DNA of 64,000 bases, taken from Podocnemis expansa (Eukaryota; Chordata; Testudines; Podocnemididae). The notes under the pieces were generated by a model. It saw only the letters and a list, made by a program, of their open reading frames with translations. It ran no database searches and was not told the DNA's origin. The translations under genes were made by a program, and so were the position numbers. Below, piece by piece: positions 22,690 through 34,847 of the stretch. The DNA is taken from positions 2,343,567 to 2,407,566 of the forward strand of contig ML682088.1 of the NCBI GenBank assembly GCA_007922195.1, given 5' to 3'. The stretch's first letter is position 1. The number at the start of each line of letters is the position of its first letter.

Positions 22690-25385
22690 TCAGTTTAGTT
22701 CAACAAACCAAAATGTTGTGATGCATGAAAGAAAACATTCCATTTCAGTTTCCCCAACTTAAAATCAAAAAGGCCAGCATAATCAAAATGTCCTAGTAGA
22801 AAAACTTCTCTTTGGGGAAGTTGCATTTTCCACTGAAAAATAATTTAATATAAAATTTACAGTCAAGTCTACAGGTTATTCTGTGACTCTATAGTTTCTT
22901 TTGGAATCTCATTTAGGGATCTGACCAGTCACTGATATTTTTGTACTGTGCACAGTCATTAGAGTTATCTGATGCAAGGTCTGTCATGATTCTATGGTCT
23001 GCTTGAGTAAAGCAGGACCAATTGAAGCACAGGTGTTCTTTACTAAGATAGAAATGAGATGATATTTTTAAGTATGAGAGGATCCCTTTAAGATCCAGTG
23101 TGTGCTTCAGTTACTTTGGTCCAAATGGTTAAATTAGGTTAAATAAATTTAACTCAATTAATAAATCAGTTTTTATCTTAGATGATGCAAAGCTGATCCC
23201 CCTCAAATCTTGGCCTATTCCCTCATGACCCTTTGACATATTTTACCCTTGATAATTCTGTTAACAACCATGGTGCCATGTGTCAGAGCCAGTTTTCACG
23301 CAGGTTAATGAAAGGCATCCTGTTGACGCCAATGGGAGTTGGGTAAGGCCCTCTATGTTTATATTGTATAGTTACTAAACCAAAGATCCAAAATTATGAG
23401 CAAAAGATTTCAATGTCTCTTCCCTCCCATAATATATGAAATATATAAGCAGTATCTGAGATAAACCCAGTAATATTGCTGTGTCACGTCTTAAAGTGAG
23501 ATAAAGAAATGGTAGATCTTTGGGTACATCCTCAGTTGTATTTATTTGAACTTCTATATCCTGTAGCGAGTGCATTGAAAGATGATCAGGGAGTTCATCC
23601 AACACACATGCATGCTCACAGGAGGTTTCCTGTCATTCTGATTTCAAGTAGCTAAGGATATGGTTTGTGGTTTTAGTTCCCAACAGGCATCTGGTAGTCT
23701 GCCATTCACACCACAGATGGAACAAAAGTAGAATATCATATGCATGCAGAGGATGGGCCAGACACTCTGAGCTTGCAAGCACCTTCAGTTCCCAGGGGAG
23801 TCAATGAGATCTTGAAGGTGCACAGTGCTTTGAAAGAAACACTGCACAACAGATCATATCCTGCCTCAGACATCTCCCTGAGCATATAGTTCATAATGAG
23901 AAAAACTGAATCCCTGGGAAAGGAGGCATAAGTCCAATATGACTAGGAGAACTGTCAACTCCTGTATGTCTATACCTCAGTGCAAAGTGCAGGTACCATG
24001 CCACATGGACACAAGTATTGATTTCCATACAAATTAACCCTGTGTTCCCAATTTTGCTTTTAAATCAGTTTATTTTATATCAGTCTCAGTGTACATGAGA
24101 AGATGAAGAAACCAAATGTCTTCCTTTTTTTGGATACTGCATTAAAAAGATTACATAGGAAACAATCAAGTGCAAGAAGTCACCCAAATAATTCACTGTT
24201 ATTATGAAATGTGCAAAAAACATACTGTGCAGATTGTCCCAAATCAGAATTCCAGTTCTGATTTGAAGACACAGGTACTTGAAAAGCAAATCCAGATATT
24301 AAGCAAGTTTTATAAAGATGGGCTCATATCGGATCTCCAGATCTAAACACCCATGAACTTCAGAGTGCTTGAACCATGGATCCAAATCTCGATTTTGTAC
24401 CTTGAGCCCATCTCTAGAACAAGTCTATGGATTGTGGATGCTTTGTAGCATAAGTTTAGAATGAAGTATTTCTTTATTTTGCTTAGAAAGTGCTGTGACT
24501 TAAAGTCCCAGATATTAGAAAAGATCTAATAGGTTGCTGATAGGTCTATCTGTGGCACCAATCACCATGGGATAGAAGCATCTACTCAGTATTGCCCTGG
24601 AAAAGTGAGAGGGGCTAATGAAGAATTGTACTTTCCAATGTACTGTTCAGAACCCTTTTACAGTCATTTCAAGGGAGCTATTTATGGAGCTTTCACCATA
24701 TCATTCAACAGACTACTTGGTGATAAGGGCCAGATACTAATATTGGTTACAACAGTGCAAATACATATTAATTCCATCGTAGTCAATGGAGTTACTCTGT
24801 AGTTACATGGATGTAACTGAGATTAGCATTTTGTCCCATTGTGAGGGAAACACTGAAGCTTTCCCCAGTTTGTTCCATAAGTGAGAAAGGAGAGAAATTG
24901 TTCTTCCCACCTTCCTCCACTACAGAATTATCGGGAGGTTCTTCCCTCAAACTCTGTGAATACCTGAGATCCACATGAATCTTTTGAGAATCACTCAAAG
25001 TAGTACCAATCATGTCAGTTTATCTGATGGTACGTGAGCTCCAAGACCACCCTTTACCATATTCTGAGGATGTGTGATGCCAGCAATCAGACAACAGCAT
25101 CATGGAGAAAGTCCTGCATGGAGGCGATTGGAGGGTCAATCTATGACAAAGATGGGAACATTTTAAAAAGCACGTATAACATACGCATTTTGCTTAATTC
25201 TTAATCATGATCTGAATCTTTGCAGGTCTAGATGTTTAAATACTACCCTTTTTTGGCTGACGAATGCATCCTGGACCCCATCCTGCACTGTCCGCCCCTT
25301 CCCCCCCAAAACTCCCACAGAGCTTTTGTAATAATGGTGACACCCTTTGGAGATGTCAACATTGCCATAAAATATACATGGCTGA
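22690..25385. other. Mostly unassigned stretch with old repeat scraps
   Basis: No gene recognised. Around 23285-23345 (TGACGCCAATGGGAGTTGGG) and 24720-24835 (GTAGTCAATGGAGTTACTCT) there are scraps of an old amniote repeat with a self-complementary core. Open frames at 23375-23605, 24086-24289 and 24605-24802 lack domains. Confidence 0.45.
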
Positions 25386-25389
25386 CCCT

Positions 25390-25815
25390 TGTGAACTGAA
25401 ATGGGCTTGTGAGATTTGGGCTGTGGGGCTATAAAACTACAATGTAGATGCTCAGAGTGAGGCTGGGGCTGCAATCCCAGAGCCTAGACTCCAGCCTAAG
25501 TCCCCACATCTGTGCTGTGATTTTATAGCCCCACAGCCTGATCCCTGTGAACAGGACCAATCAGACAAGAAGGCCAGGAGGGCCATTTGACCTGTGCCCC
25601 CAGTTCAAAGGGGGCCTCAAATGTCTACGCTTAAACTTTTTCTTAACTAATATGCCTTATTTAGTTTTCATGTGCCATCATTTTTATTTTTATTATGGCT
25701 AGGGACTTCAAAAGCTGGAAATGGCCTAGGCCCCTGTGGATCTCTGAGAGGGCCTGCCTGTGAGCCCAAGTCAGCTGACGCAAGCTATTTGTGGGTGTTT
25801 TATTGTAGTGTAGAC
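25390..25815. mobile_element. MITE of GTGTAGACATACCC type, interrupted
   Basis: Ends TTGTAGTGTAGACATACCC at 25815. Upstream it carries self-complementary GC-rich text (GAGCCTAGACTCCAGCC; TATAGCCCCACAGCC). A piece at about 25550-25755 looks foreign to it and may be a second insertion. The left terminus was not found, so it is truncated or too diverged. Confidence 0.5.
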
Positions 25816-25951
25816 ATACCCTAGGATGCCGTGGTGATGAAAGCCAGGTAGACTACATTAAATAAGTGGCTATATTGCAATCTCTAAGAACTGCAAGTGG
25901 CCTGTGAGAAGTGGAGCACCTTGTGAATTGTACCAAGGGAAACATAACTTC

Positions 25952-26413
25952 TAAGGGTATGTCCACACATCTCTTTTATTTCGAAATAACACTGGTTATT
26001 TCAAAATAAAAAAGATTAGGTCCACACGACATTTTCGTATTTCAAAATGACAGGCTCTGTCATTTCGAAATAAGAACCGTCATTTTGAAACAGCTTAAAC
26101 CCCATTCATTTCGACATGGCTGTTATTTTGAAATGGTTATTTCGAAATAACGCCATTTGGACATTTGTTTCAAAACAGTTGTTTTGAAACAATGGTGTTT
26201 TGAAACAACGCTATTGTTTCAAAAGAACTATTTTGAAACAATATGTCCAAATGGTGTTATTTCGAAATAACCATTTAGAAATAACAGCTTTTTCGAAAGC
26301 AGGCTTTCCCTTAATTCGAATTAACTTATTTTGAAATAAGGACTTTATTTCGAAATAACTCATTTTGAAATAACTTATTTCAAAATAAGAATTTATGTGT
26401 GGACATAGCCTAA
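25952..26413. mobile_element. MITE family A, copy 3 (456 bp)
   Basis: The element at 25955-26410 begins GGGTATGTCCACACAT and ends ATGTGTGGACATAGCC (14 of 15 positions complementary), with TAA on both flanks (25952-25954, 26411-26413). The interior is almost wholly TTATTTCGAAATAA-like words in both orientations, giving a near-continuous palindrome. A minus-strand frame at 26211-26519 translates the word array into repeated FEI/FKM-like residues and is not a gene. Confidence 0.85.
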
Positions 26414-26419
26414 AGGTGA

Positions 26420-27140
26420 AATCCACTCCATTGCAGAGGACAAGCAGCAAGCCTTCAGCCCTTCTGAAGCAGCACATAAATTTCCCATTAAAGACTGTAG
26501 GAGGGTTACTTGGTGGCAAGGACCTGACAGGTGTCCTTGATGCACTTTTGAGGACTTTGTCATAAATGTTTTAGAACCCTTTCCTCCTGGCACACATTGT
26601 TCAACAGTCCCACTAGTCTGTAAACATCTGAAACTAATGTCATGACAACCTCAGAAAACAATACTTCAGATGTGCCAGTTCCTCATGGGAGTCATATGGT
26701 GTTGGGGTTACAGTAATTGCACCTGGAGGAATGGTGACTGAGCATCTCCCTCTCCATAAGCTTAATCTTTTCTAGTTTATACAGCTAAGTGGTTCTGGGC
26801 TTGCTTCCTGGTGTAAAGCAATGGCTGATACATGGTCTGTTCTTTTAAATTAAAGGCCAGATCCTCAGCCAATGTAGATCTGTATAGTTCAATTAAAAGC
26901 GACTGAGTTCTGGCAATGTATGCCAGCTGAGAGTCTGACCCTAAGATTTTGTTTGGATTGTCGAGGATGGGGTGGGAGGGAGCGGGGAGGTGGCATGGTG
27001 CACATTCTGTATTGACTTAACGCCTTATCAGAATATAGCACACTATATCCTAGAATGCTGAGGGACGGGGGGGTCTGTTAAAAAAAAAAAAAAGCGTATA
27101 GAAAAGTTTGAAGAGCAGCAACTGGCTCCCTAGGCACACA
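26420..27140. other. Unassigned non-coding stretch
   Basis: A scrap at 26855-26945 resembles the old amniote repeat of 24.7 kb. Otherwise nothing was recognised. A poly-A run lies at about 27079-27092. Confidence 0.45.
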
Positions 27141-27144
27141 GAAA

Positions 27145-27630
27145 TGATTACCGCATGGGCTTATAGGGCCCATGCCCAGGGCCCTCACATCATGGGGGGC
27201 CCCCACCTGGGGAGAGCCCCTGCCTGAGTGCACTGCTGGCTCTGGAGAGGGGAAGGGCTGCCCTTGGTCAGAGGCTGGGCTCTGCGCTCCTGCCGTGCCC
27301 CTGAGCTGGCTGGTCCGCCTCCGGGGTTTGGGTGCGGTCACTTTGCTCCAGGCGTGGCATCGGTAGGCATGCTGTATGGCCTCTGGCAGGGTCTTCCAGG
27401 GCCCGTGGTCCTGGAGGGACGCGTCAAAAGCCAAACAACATGCCAGTTTGCCCCACCATCGCAGGGCTAAGCCAGCTGGAGCAGGAGTGGGACGGGGCTG
27501 GGGCTGAGAGAGCAGCCTCTGGCCCCAAGGCCACCACAGCTCCAGCCTGTCCTTTGGCAACCATCATGGGGAGCCTAGGGCCCCTGGTGGGCTGGGCCCT
27601 CAGGCCCCTTCATCTGGCCCTGCCAGCTAG
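27145..27630. mobile_element. GC-rich hAT-like element (borders approximate)
   Basis: A GC-rich block starting near GATTACCGCATGGGC and rich in GGGCCC words, similar in style to the block at 44997-45510 (GGATTAGCGGCC). The 160-residue minus-strand frame (27078-27560) and the plus-strand frames here are low-complexity Pro/Gly/Ala-rich translations with no domain. Confidence 0.45.
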
Positions 27631-28149
27631 TGGTATTTCTCTGCAATAGCAGGAAACATTTGCATTTCACTTCTGAGCATGGTCCTCCCACCTCCCAAGA
27701 CCTTTGAATAACGTGACTGCAAAACACCATGTCCTATAGCCATCCCACTGGTCTTGTAAAGCCTCATGAAGTAAGACTGGATCTTACCCACACTTCTTAG
27801 GGTGATTTAAGGACAAAAGGAGTTTTCAGTATGTGTGTACATCTATCACCAGATTTCAGAAGCTTTCTCATCCCTTATGGAACTTCTGTAGCTGGTTTTA
27901 TTGATTTTTGTTATTACTTTTGTTCTAGTTTTTTTTAGAGATCTCAAAATTTAATGTATGGTTTTGAGACTTTAGTCACACAAACAACTTGAAACTTAAA
28001 GATAGCTTTGCTTGAAACCAGTTGCATAATGAAGAATCAAATATTTAATAATAGTAGTTAATACTCAGAATGATTGCATTTTGATCCACTTTTATTTGTG
28101 GGTTGTACCACTCAGCATGTTTATGCCATTCAGTAATGCTGTCTAGAAG

Positions 28150-28274
28150 ATCTGGTCTACTCCAGGCAAGATGTGGGCTTCATGTAGGAATTACTGGATG
28201 AAATTCTATGGCGTGTTTTATGCAGGGATTCAGATTAGATGATCATAGAGGTCGTTTTTGGCCTTAAACTTTAT
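28150..28274 (+). mobile_element. CR1 3' end, hit by a MITE
   Basis: GGCGTGTTTTATGCAGGGAT, then CAGATTAGATGATCATAG and GGCCTTAAACTTTATG form a CR1 tail. The tail resumes as TATGAATCAG after the MITE at 28275-28630. Confidence 0.7.
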
Positions 28275-28633
28275 GGTTATGTTCACACGTAAACTATTAT
28301 TTCAAAATAAGTTAATTCGAATTAAGAAAATGTTAATTCAAATTAAGGGAAAGCCTGCTTTCAAAATGGCTGTTGTTTTGAAATGGTTATTTCGAAATAA
28401 GGCCATTTGGACATGTTGTTTTGAAACAGTTGTTTCGAAACAATGGTGGTGTTTCAAAACAACGTGTCCAAACTCTGTTGTTTCAAAACAACCATTTCGA
28501 AACAAAGGCTATTTCGATTTCCTGCTAGGTTTAACAGTTTCGAAATAATGGTACGTTGTGTGGACATGAGAAATTTTATTTCAAAACAACGGCTGTTGTT
28601 TCAAAATAAAACTCATGTCTGAACACAGCCTAT
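28272..28633. mobile_element. MITE family A, copy 4 (356 bp)
   Basis: The element at 28275-28630 begins GGTTATGTTCACAC and ends GTCTGAACACAGCC, flanked by TAT (28272-28274, 28631-28633). Filled with ATTTCGAAAT and GTTTCGAAAC words. Inserted in the tail of a CR1. The plus-strand frame 28258-28548 is a translation of the word array. Confidence 0.8.
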
Positions 28634-28639
28634 GAATCA

Positions 28640-30310
28640 GTGTTCACAAATACTTACACTGTTCTTGGTATGCTAAAAATCTTGAAAGTGTCACAAATAA
28701 TATACTACTCTTTGTTATTGTTGTTTGCCATGCTGCTTTAAACAAGTATCTGCTCCTGAGTGGATGACACCAGTAGTACCACATGTAGTGATCAGTTCAG
28801 AAGCCACTCAAAAGTTGAAAATTAATCATTTAAATAACTTATATTGAGTTAGATTCTCCATTGCATGACTCCCTTTAAAATACTTTTAAACTGAGTTAAT
28901 ATAATTTATTTACTAAAAATGTAAATAACTTCCATTTGGTGGTGTTATTTGGTGTTTGAATTGCAGCATCTTCAATAACCATGGAGGCAGATCTACAGCA
29001 GTAGGGATTATTTGTGGTCATGTAAAAATAACCACTGCCACTACTTATATTCCAGTGCATGCAAACAAAGGGACAGAATGCAATGTGGAAAACCTAATTC
29101 TCTCTTATGAAATTAATACCTCAACCTCTATATTTTAAAAATATAGATATGGCATATATTTGTATGATATTCAATCCATGGAATGGTGCTTGTATGCAGA
29201 TTTTAATGTGAGCAAACTAATGAACTTTGTCTCCATTTCATATTATCCATAAAGAATTTTAAGTTTTCATTAATAATGTTCAGTGTTTTTGGTCATTCAT
29301 CAGACTTGCATTGGGTTTACAACATGGAGCAATAGTAGAGTCCTCTGTTCATCACAGTAACACTGGGAAATTTTCATGAGAATTAATTAAAACTATGTAG
29401 CCTAATGGATAAATCAGCAGATTCTGATTTCATTGATTAAAGTAGCATAACTCCAGAATTAAACTGCTATAATGAGATTGGAATTGGCTCCAAAGTGTCA
29501 GATCCCCCTTTGGAGTATCTCCATACTGCAAAAACTTGCACATAACATAACTTTGTGAGTAATCCAGTGGAAGCCAATGGTTCTACTCCTAATATGAAAA
29601 GTTAAACGTGTACAAGGCTCTGCAGGATGGGAGCAGTGAATTGTACATTTAATAAAATTGCTATTATGATTATGAATACAGATGAATTCATATCACTTTT
29701 TGGCATGCATGTTTATTATAAATTTAAGCAGCAATTTGTGACATTGGACACCAAAATGAACAGAACAAAATTAAGCAAACATATAATAAAAACCAGTTGA
29801 AGTAGCATATTGTGCTGTAAGAAGCCAATATCCAGTACATAATAACAGATGGGTTCTCTTACCTTCTTAAAGTCCAAGGGTAGAATGAGAAGCAAATGGC
29901 AAAATGAGATGGTTGCTTAACTGAGCTATCCTTTTTATGTAATTTGGTGCATAGCCCCTTCAAATTAATGAGTAATTTCTGTTCCCTCCTGCATGGTTTC
30001 ACAAAGCCTGGAAAGCATTGAATTGCTGCAAGGTTCAAAATATGGGACCTACAGACAGATCACATACTGCTTGTGTGCTGGAGAACTGTTGTCCATATGT
30101 GGGGTTTTTTTGGTTTGGTTTGGGTTTTTTTGGCAGGGTGAGGATGAAGTCAGCCTGGGGATGGTTTCTGGAATTGGTCATCAGTTCTGTAAACTGCATG
30201 GTTCCACTAAATATTTACTATCCAGTGATGTGTAGTAGGACCACGGCTTCTAGCACAGCACTGATGCTGTAGTAGCATCTGTATGAGTGCGATTGTATGG
30301 CTGCTTCATG
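28640..30310. other. Unassigned AT-rich stretch
   Basis: No gene or RNA recognised. A scrap at about 29400-29620 resembles the old amniote dispersed repeat. T/G-rich tracts lie near 30100. Confidence 0.45.
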
Positions 30311-30314
30311 CTTT

Positions 30315-30664
30315 GCCTGGGACAAGGGTTGGCAACCCACAAGATAAGAAGAGGCATTTTTTAAAATTTCTTCAATAACCAAGTGTTTTGAGAGCTGCAA
30401 CAGGTGTAGCCTCCTGGTGGGGGATGGGAGAAGCTGGGCCAGGGCACCTGCTGCAGGGTCCCATGGCCAGGGAGTGGGGAACCTAGAACTAGGAATGGTC
30501 CCCTGAAGGGTTCCCCAGTGGTTGTGGGGAGCCTGAAGCCGGGCATGGGACACCTGCAAGGACCCCCGGTGGCAGGGTGGGGCCTGGAGCCCAGAGCCGC
30601 AAGAGAGCAGTCGAAGAGCCACATGTGGCTCCAGAGCTGCAGGCTGCAGTTCCCTGGCCTGGGA
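30315..30664. mobile_element. hAT-like element with perfect 8-bp duplication
   Basis: The element at 30323-30656 begins CAAGGGTTGGCAACCC and ends GCAGGCTGCAGTTCCCTG. It is flanked by GCCTGGGA on both sides (30315-30322, 30657-30664), the 8-bp duplication typical of hAT elements. The interior is GC-rich with no transposase; the minus-strand frames at 30.2-30.7 kb are translations of that interior. Confidence 0.8.
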
Positions 30665-30849
30665 TCTCCAAGAGCATTTCTTTCCTTGAAGAAGTCCCTG
30701 TTTACTCTGGGCAAAAGATTTCAGCTGAAACTCTTTTGCATGAACAAAAATAGTGACACCACAAAATTTACTGAAGTTGTTTTGATTTCACCTCATTGTT
30801 TCAGTTAAGCCCCTTCTCCCCCAGCCTAAATTCTGATGAATCTAAACAC

Positions 30850-31305
30850 TTTGGGTATGTCTACACTTAGAAGGTTAGTTTGAATTAACTGAATTTGAAC
30901 TATTTAATTTGGACTAATAATTATTAGTTTTAATTCAGTTAATTTGAATTAACACAGCCACACTAGAAACCCTAATTCAAACTAGCATGTCCATGCACAG
31001 GACTTGCAAGTTCGAATCAGGCAAGGAGCGCTATTGCATAGGGAAAATCAAGCTGTGGTTAATTCAAGCTAACAGTTAATTTGAATTAGCACAGCTACAT
31101 TGGGTTAATTCGAACTACTAAGTTTGAATTAACCATCAATTCGAACTTGAGGGAGGTTTTTATAGATTTGAACTAGGCTTTCCTTTGTTTGAACTAAGGG
31201 AACTCCTTAGTTCAAACTAATGAAAGCAAGTGTGGGCATGCACTAATTTAGTTTGAATTAAACCTCCTTAATTTGAACTAAATTGTAAGTGTAGACATAT
31301 CCTTT
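30850..31305. mobile_element. MITE family B, copy 1 (450 bp)
   Basis: The element at 30853-31302 begins GGGTATGTCTACACTTAG and ends TAAGTGTAGACATATCC, flanked by TTT (30850-30852, 31303-31305). Termini match family A, but the arms are filled with TTAGTTCGAACTAA and AATTCGAATT-like words. No coding capacity. Confidence 0.8.
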
Positions 31306-31309
31306 GATT

Positions 31310-33385
31310 TTTTTTTTTATTTGAGACAACTTTGTTTCAAAATTTTGTTTCTATTTAAAAAGAAGGTATAAACTATTCAATAAAACAAAATGTTTCATTT
31401 GACCCTAAGCTTTTTTACCAGTGAACCAAAGTAATCATAATTTGCTTATCTCTTTTCCCTCCACAAAACCTGTTGATTAGGGCTTTACACAGGGAACAAG
31501 AATAGGTTTATTTATATACTTATAGCTGCAGTCTTCCTTATCATGTGTATCATTTCCCTGCCTTTAGACATATATGAGTAATCCTTACTCATGTGAGTAG
31601 ATTTACTTACTGCAATGAGATTAATCATGTCAATAAGGATTGCAAATGTGTCCTATATGAGTTCATTTATCTCATTCCAGTGCCTGTATGTTTCACAGCT
31701 CAGATTTCATTACGGTATAGAGTTATAAAGGAAGAATGTAATTAATGGGTATTTCTTTAGGACAGAATTAGTTCTCTTATTTAATTTATACCAAATATCA
31801 GACTGACAATATACATTCAACTGATGGTAGAATTATGTTGTTTGCCTACAGTTATCAGAGTTTCTTAATTTTGCAACTGCCACTAGATCTGATTAAAAAT
31901 ACCAGGAGAGCCATAGCCTCTCCTGTCCAGCATCTGTTTTTATTTAATCCACTCATTATGTATGATCCACTTGGAGACAGATATGACCTGTATAGATTCT
32001 GGTATTTTTATGAGGTTGAAAGTTCAAGAGGAAATGAAAATAATGACCGATAATTTCCAAGTAGTAGAAGGGATTTAACCCTATCTTCTATTTACTTTAA
32101 GGGAAGATATTTGATTAAAAATCTGCTCTGCATTGCTTTGAAATAATCAGCTGACTTTATAGCGCCACTGCAGAGTCTAGTCAAAATTTTCCTATGAACA
32201 ACTGAAAAGTTTTTGTATGAATTTTTTTTTTCTTTGAGGGGAAAAACACCAAGCTTTTCTAGAAGCTCTGTTTCAGATCAGTTTAATGGCTCTCTTTCAG
32301 ATTGTCTCCGTTCAGGGTTAAACTAATACAGGTCCAGGATGGGTTTAACTAGGAATATATTCTAAAATATATATGAATTAGGAAAATATCCTAAAACAAC
32401 ATGCATCACTGTCAACCTGTTCATGTTAAAATCCATCTGTTTTTTAATAACTGATTTGCTAGTTTGATTAAATCTTTCTGAAGATGTGTTTAGCAAATAT
32501 TATGATTACAAGGTTTTGTGACCAGTTTTTGAAATATTTAGCCTTCTTCTCTGTAGTCAAGAAGGATTAATCTGGGATTAGGGCAATGGCCCAGGGTTTA
32601 GAAGCGTTAGTAATTACAACCTACCTATTTAAACTTCTCCCCTGCTATCACAATATGGTATTCTGCTTTTCTTCCATTCCTAAAGTAATGTGTAGTTGTG
32701 CTGTCTGCTGCTAAATGGCTAGCCTCTTCTACTCCAAGAGTGGCTGCATTTTTATGGATAGATATGATAGTTGTAGATATACAGACTTCTAAATATGTTT
32801 GAAGGTGTATGCCTCTCTCTTCTACCCCACTTCCTCTCCTGCTTCCTCTCCATGAATAAATTTCGTACAGTACATTGAGCTTAAAGGCAGTAGAAACATG
32901 TAAGGTATTCTAAGTAAAGAATCCCCAAAGCATTAATTTCTGTGTTAACCATTGATCAGGTCTCTCCTCTGTGATGGTTCTCAGTGAGAGCCTGTTAGGC
33001 CAATGTATATAAGTTTCTGTTCAGTTTAGGTAACGGTGTTCCATACGCATGTTGGCTAAAAACATACATGCATTCCCTCAGTCAATTGGTGTATACATCT
33101 CCTCAAAGAACGGATTAATCTGATATGATTTATGTGTTAACTCCAAGCTACGTGGCACAGCACAAGCATCACACGCTGCACCCCTAACCTGGTGACAGCC
33201 ACTAATGTCTACCCTCCCATAAACCGTGTTATGCAGGCCAATCTCAGCACGACCTGTTGAAGTCAATAGGGCTCTATGTAGGCACAGGAATCCACCTATA
33301 CATATCAGTTCACAGAGTTTGCCAGAGTAAGCCCCTAAGACTATTGGAGGTCTGAGGTCAAGGGCTCCCCATAGATACAAGACTG
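31310..33385. other. Unassigned AT-rich stretch
   Basis: Nothing recognised with confidence. The open frame 31835-32053 (72 residues) and the minus-strand frame 33078-33392 (104 residues) have no domain and no exon signals that can be supported. Confidence 0.5.
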
Positions 33386-34201
33386 CCACCAATGCTAGAA
33401 AATCCAGGTTGAGGAACCAACAGGAAGAGCAGCCCAGCCTATCAACTACCCTAAGAGGTTAATATGAGGGGGGAAAGAAGTCTAAGAGAGCCAGCTGTAT
33501 TTTAATGAAACCTCATTGAGGGTGCAGAAACAAACCATCCTGATATGCAGAAAGAATAGCAAATATGGCGGACAACCAGCTTGGCTTAACAAAGAAGTCT
33601 TTGGTGATCTTAAACAAAAAAAGGGAGCTTGCAAGAAGTGGATGCTTGGTCAAATGGGCTGGGAGGAGTATAAAGATACTGCTTCAGCATGTAAGAGTGA
33701 AATCAGGAAGGCCAAAGCACAGCACAACTGGAGTTCCAGCTGGCAAAGAATATGAAGAGTTTCTACAGGTATGTTAGTAACAAGGACAAGGCTAGGGAAA
33801 GTGTGGGCCCTTACAGAAGGGAGGAGGCAACCTAGTGACAGATGATGTGGAAAAACCTGAAAGTACACAAAGTTGTTTTTTTCTTTAACTCTATCTTCAC
33901 AAAGTCAGGCCCCAGACTACCGCACTGGGCAGCGCAGTATGGAAAGGAGGTCGAAAGCTTTCAGTGCCGAAATAACATGTTTAGGACTCTTCCGGGAGGG
34001 CTGAATGTATGCAAGCTGATGGGCTTAGATACAATGACTCTGAGGGTGCTATGCTGAGGGAGTTAGATGATGTGATTGCAGAGCCATTGGCTATTATCTT
34101 TGAAAACTTGCCGTGATTGGAAGAGGTCCTGGAAAAAGGTAAATACTGGACTTGTATTCAATAAAAGGAAGAAGGAATATCTGGGAAATTACAGACTGGT
34201 C

Positions 34202-34847
34202 AATGGCTATGTCTACACTGCAATAGTTAGTTCAAATTAACGGAGTCAAACTAATAAGTTCAACCTTAATTCAGACTAAACCCAACCTTAGCCCTTTGTC
34301 TACACTTAGGACACTTTTTGGTGGCAGTTGACTGGCATTTGAGCCAGGCACATAAAATGCCTTGCAAAAGTGTTGGCAACTTTCTAAGCTGCCGGGACAC
34401 ACTCAGGAAAACTGACTTCAAATCCCTTGCAGTCAGCTTTCCCCTACATCTCATGGGGGCCAGGACTTACAATGCTTACTTCTGGGACCACAGCAGCAAG
34501 TTCATACTCACTGCTAAGTGCTCCCGGAGCATAGATACAGTCTTAATCAAATTAACAAAGTGCAGTAATTCGACTTAAACATTAAGTCGAATTACTGCAC
34601 TTTGTTAATTTGAACTAACTGTCCTGATTCAAACTTGGTCTACACTGCCCTTAGTCTGAACTAAGAATCAAACTAAGCACTTAGTTTGAACTAAATGCAG
34701 GTGTTACTAATTCAAACTAAGCTTTCATTAGTTTGAATTAAGCAATTCTTTAATTTGAACTAGTAAGTCTTTGGTGGATGAGGACTAAGTTAGTTCGAAT
34801 TAAGGAGCTTTAATTCAAACTAACTTGCCAGTGTAGGTGCACCCAAC
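34202..34847. mobile_element. MITE family B, copy 2, composite (640 bp)
   Basis: The element at 34205-34844 begins GGCTATGTCTACACTG and ends CAGTGTAGGTGCACCC; flanks AAT and AAC match at two of three bases. Arms carry TTAGTTTGAACTAA-like words. Two further internal TGTCTACACT-like words, near 34297 and 34640 in the same orientation as the left end, suggest a composite of two related elements. A perfect 32-bp inverted repeat lies inside. Confidence 0.7.
34547..34613. repeat. Perfect 32-bp inverted repeat
   Basis: Arms at 34547-34578 and 34582-34613 are exact reverse complements separated by the 3-base spacer ACA. The arm starts TCAAATTAACAAAG and ends TTCGACTTAA. It is inside the family B MITE and would form a stable hairpin or cruciform. 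Confidence 0.95.

Noticed and set aside
27078..27649. 160-residue minus-strand and 105-residue plus-strand frames
   Set aside because: Same pattern of GC-rich repeat translated on both strands; low-complexity residues only.
26211..28548. Repetitive Phe/Lys-rich frames that look like a repeat protein
   Set aside because: They are translations of the TTTCGAAA word arrays in MITE family A.
25955..28630. Regularly repeated words suggesting a CRISPR-like array
   Set aside because: No constant repeat-spacer layout. The words are palindromic, variable in spacing, and lie within MITEs with terminal inverted repeats.
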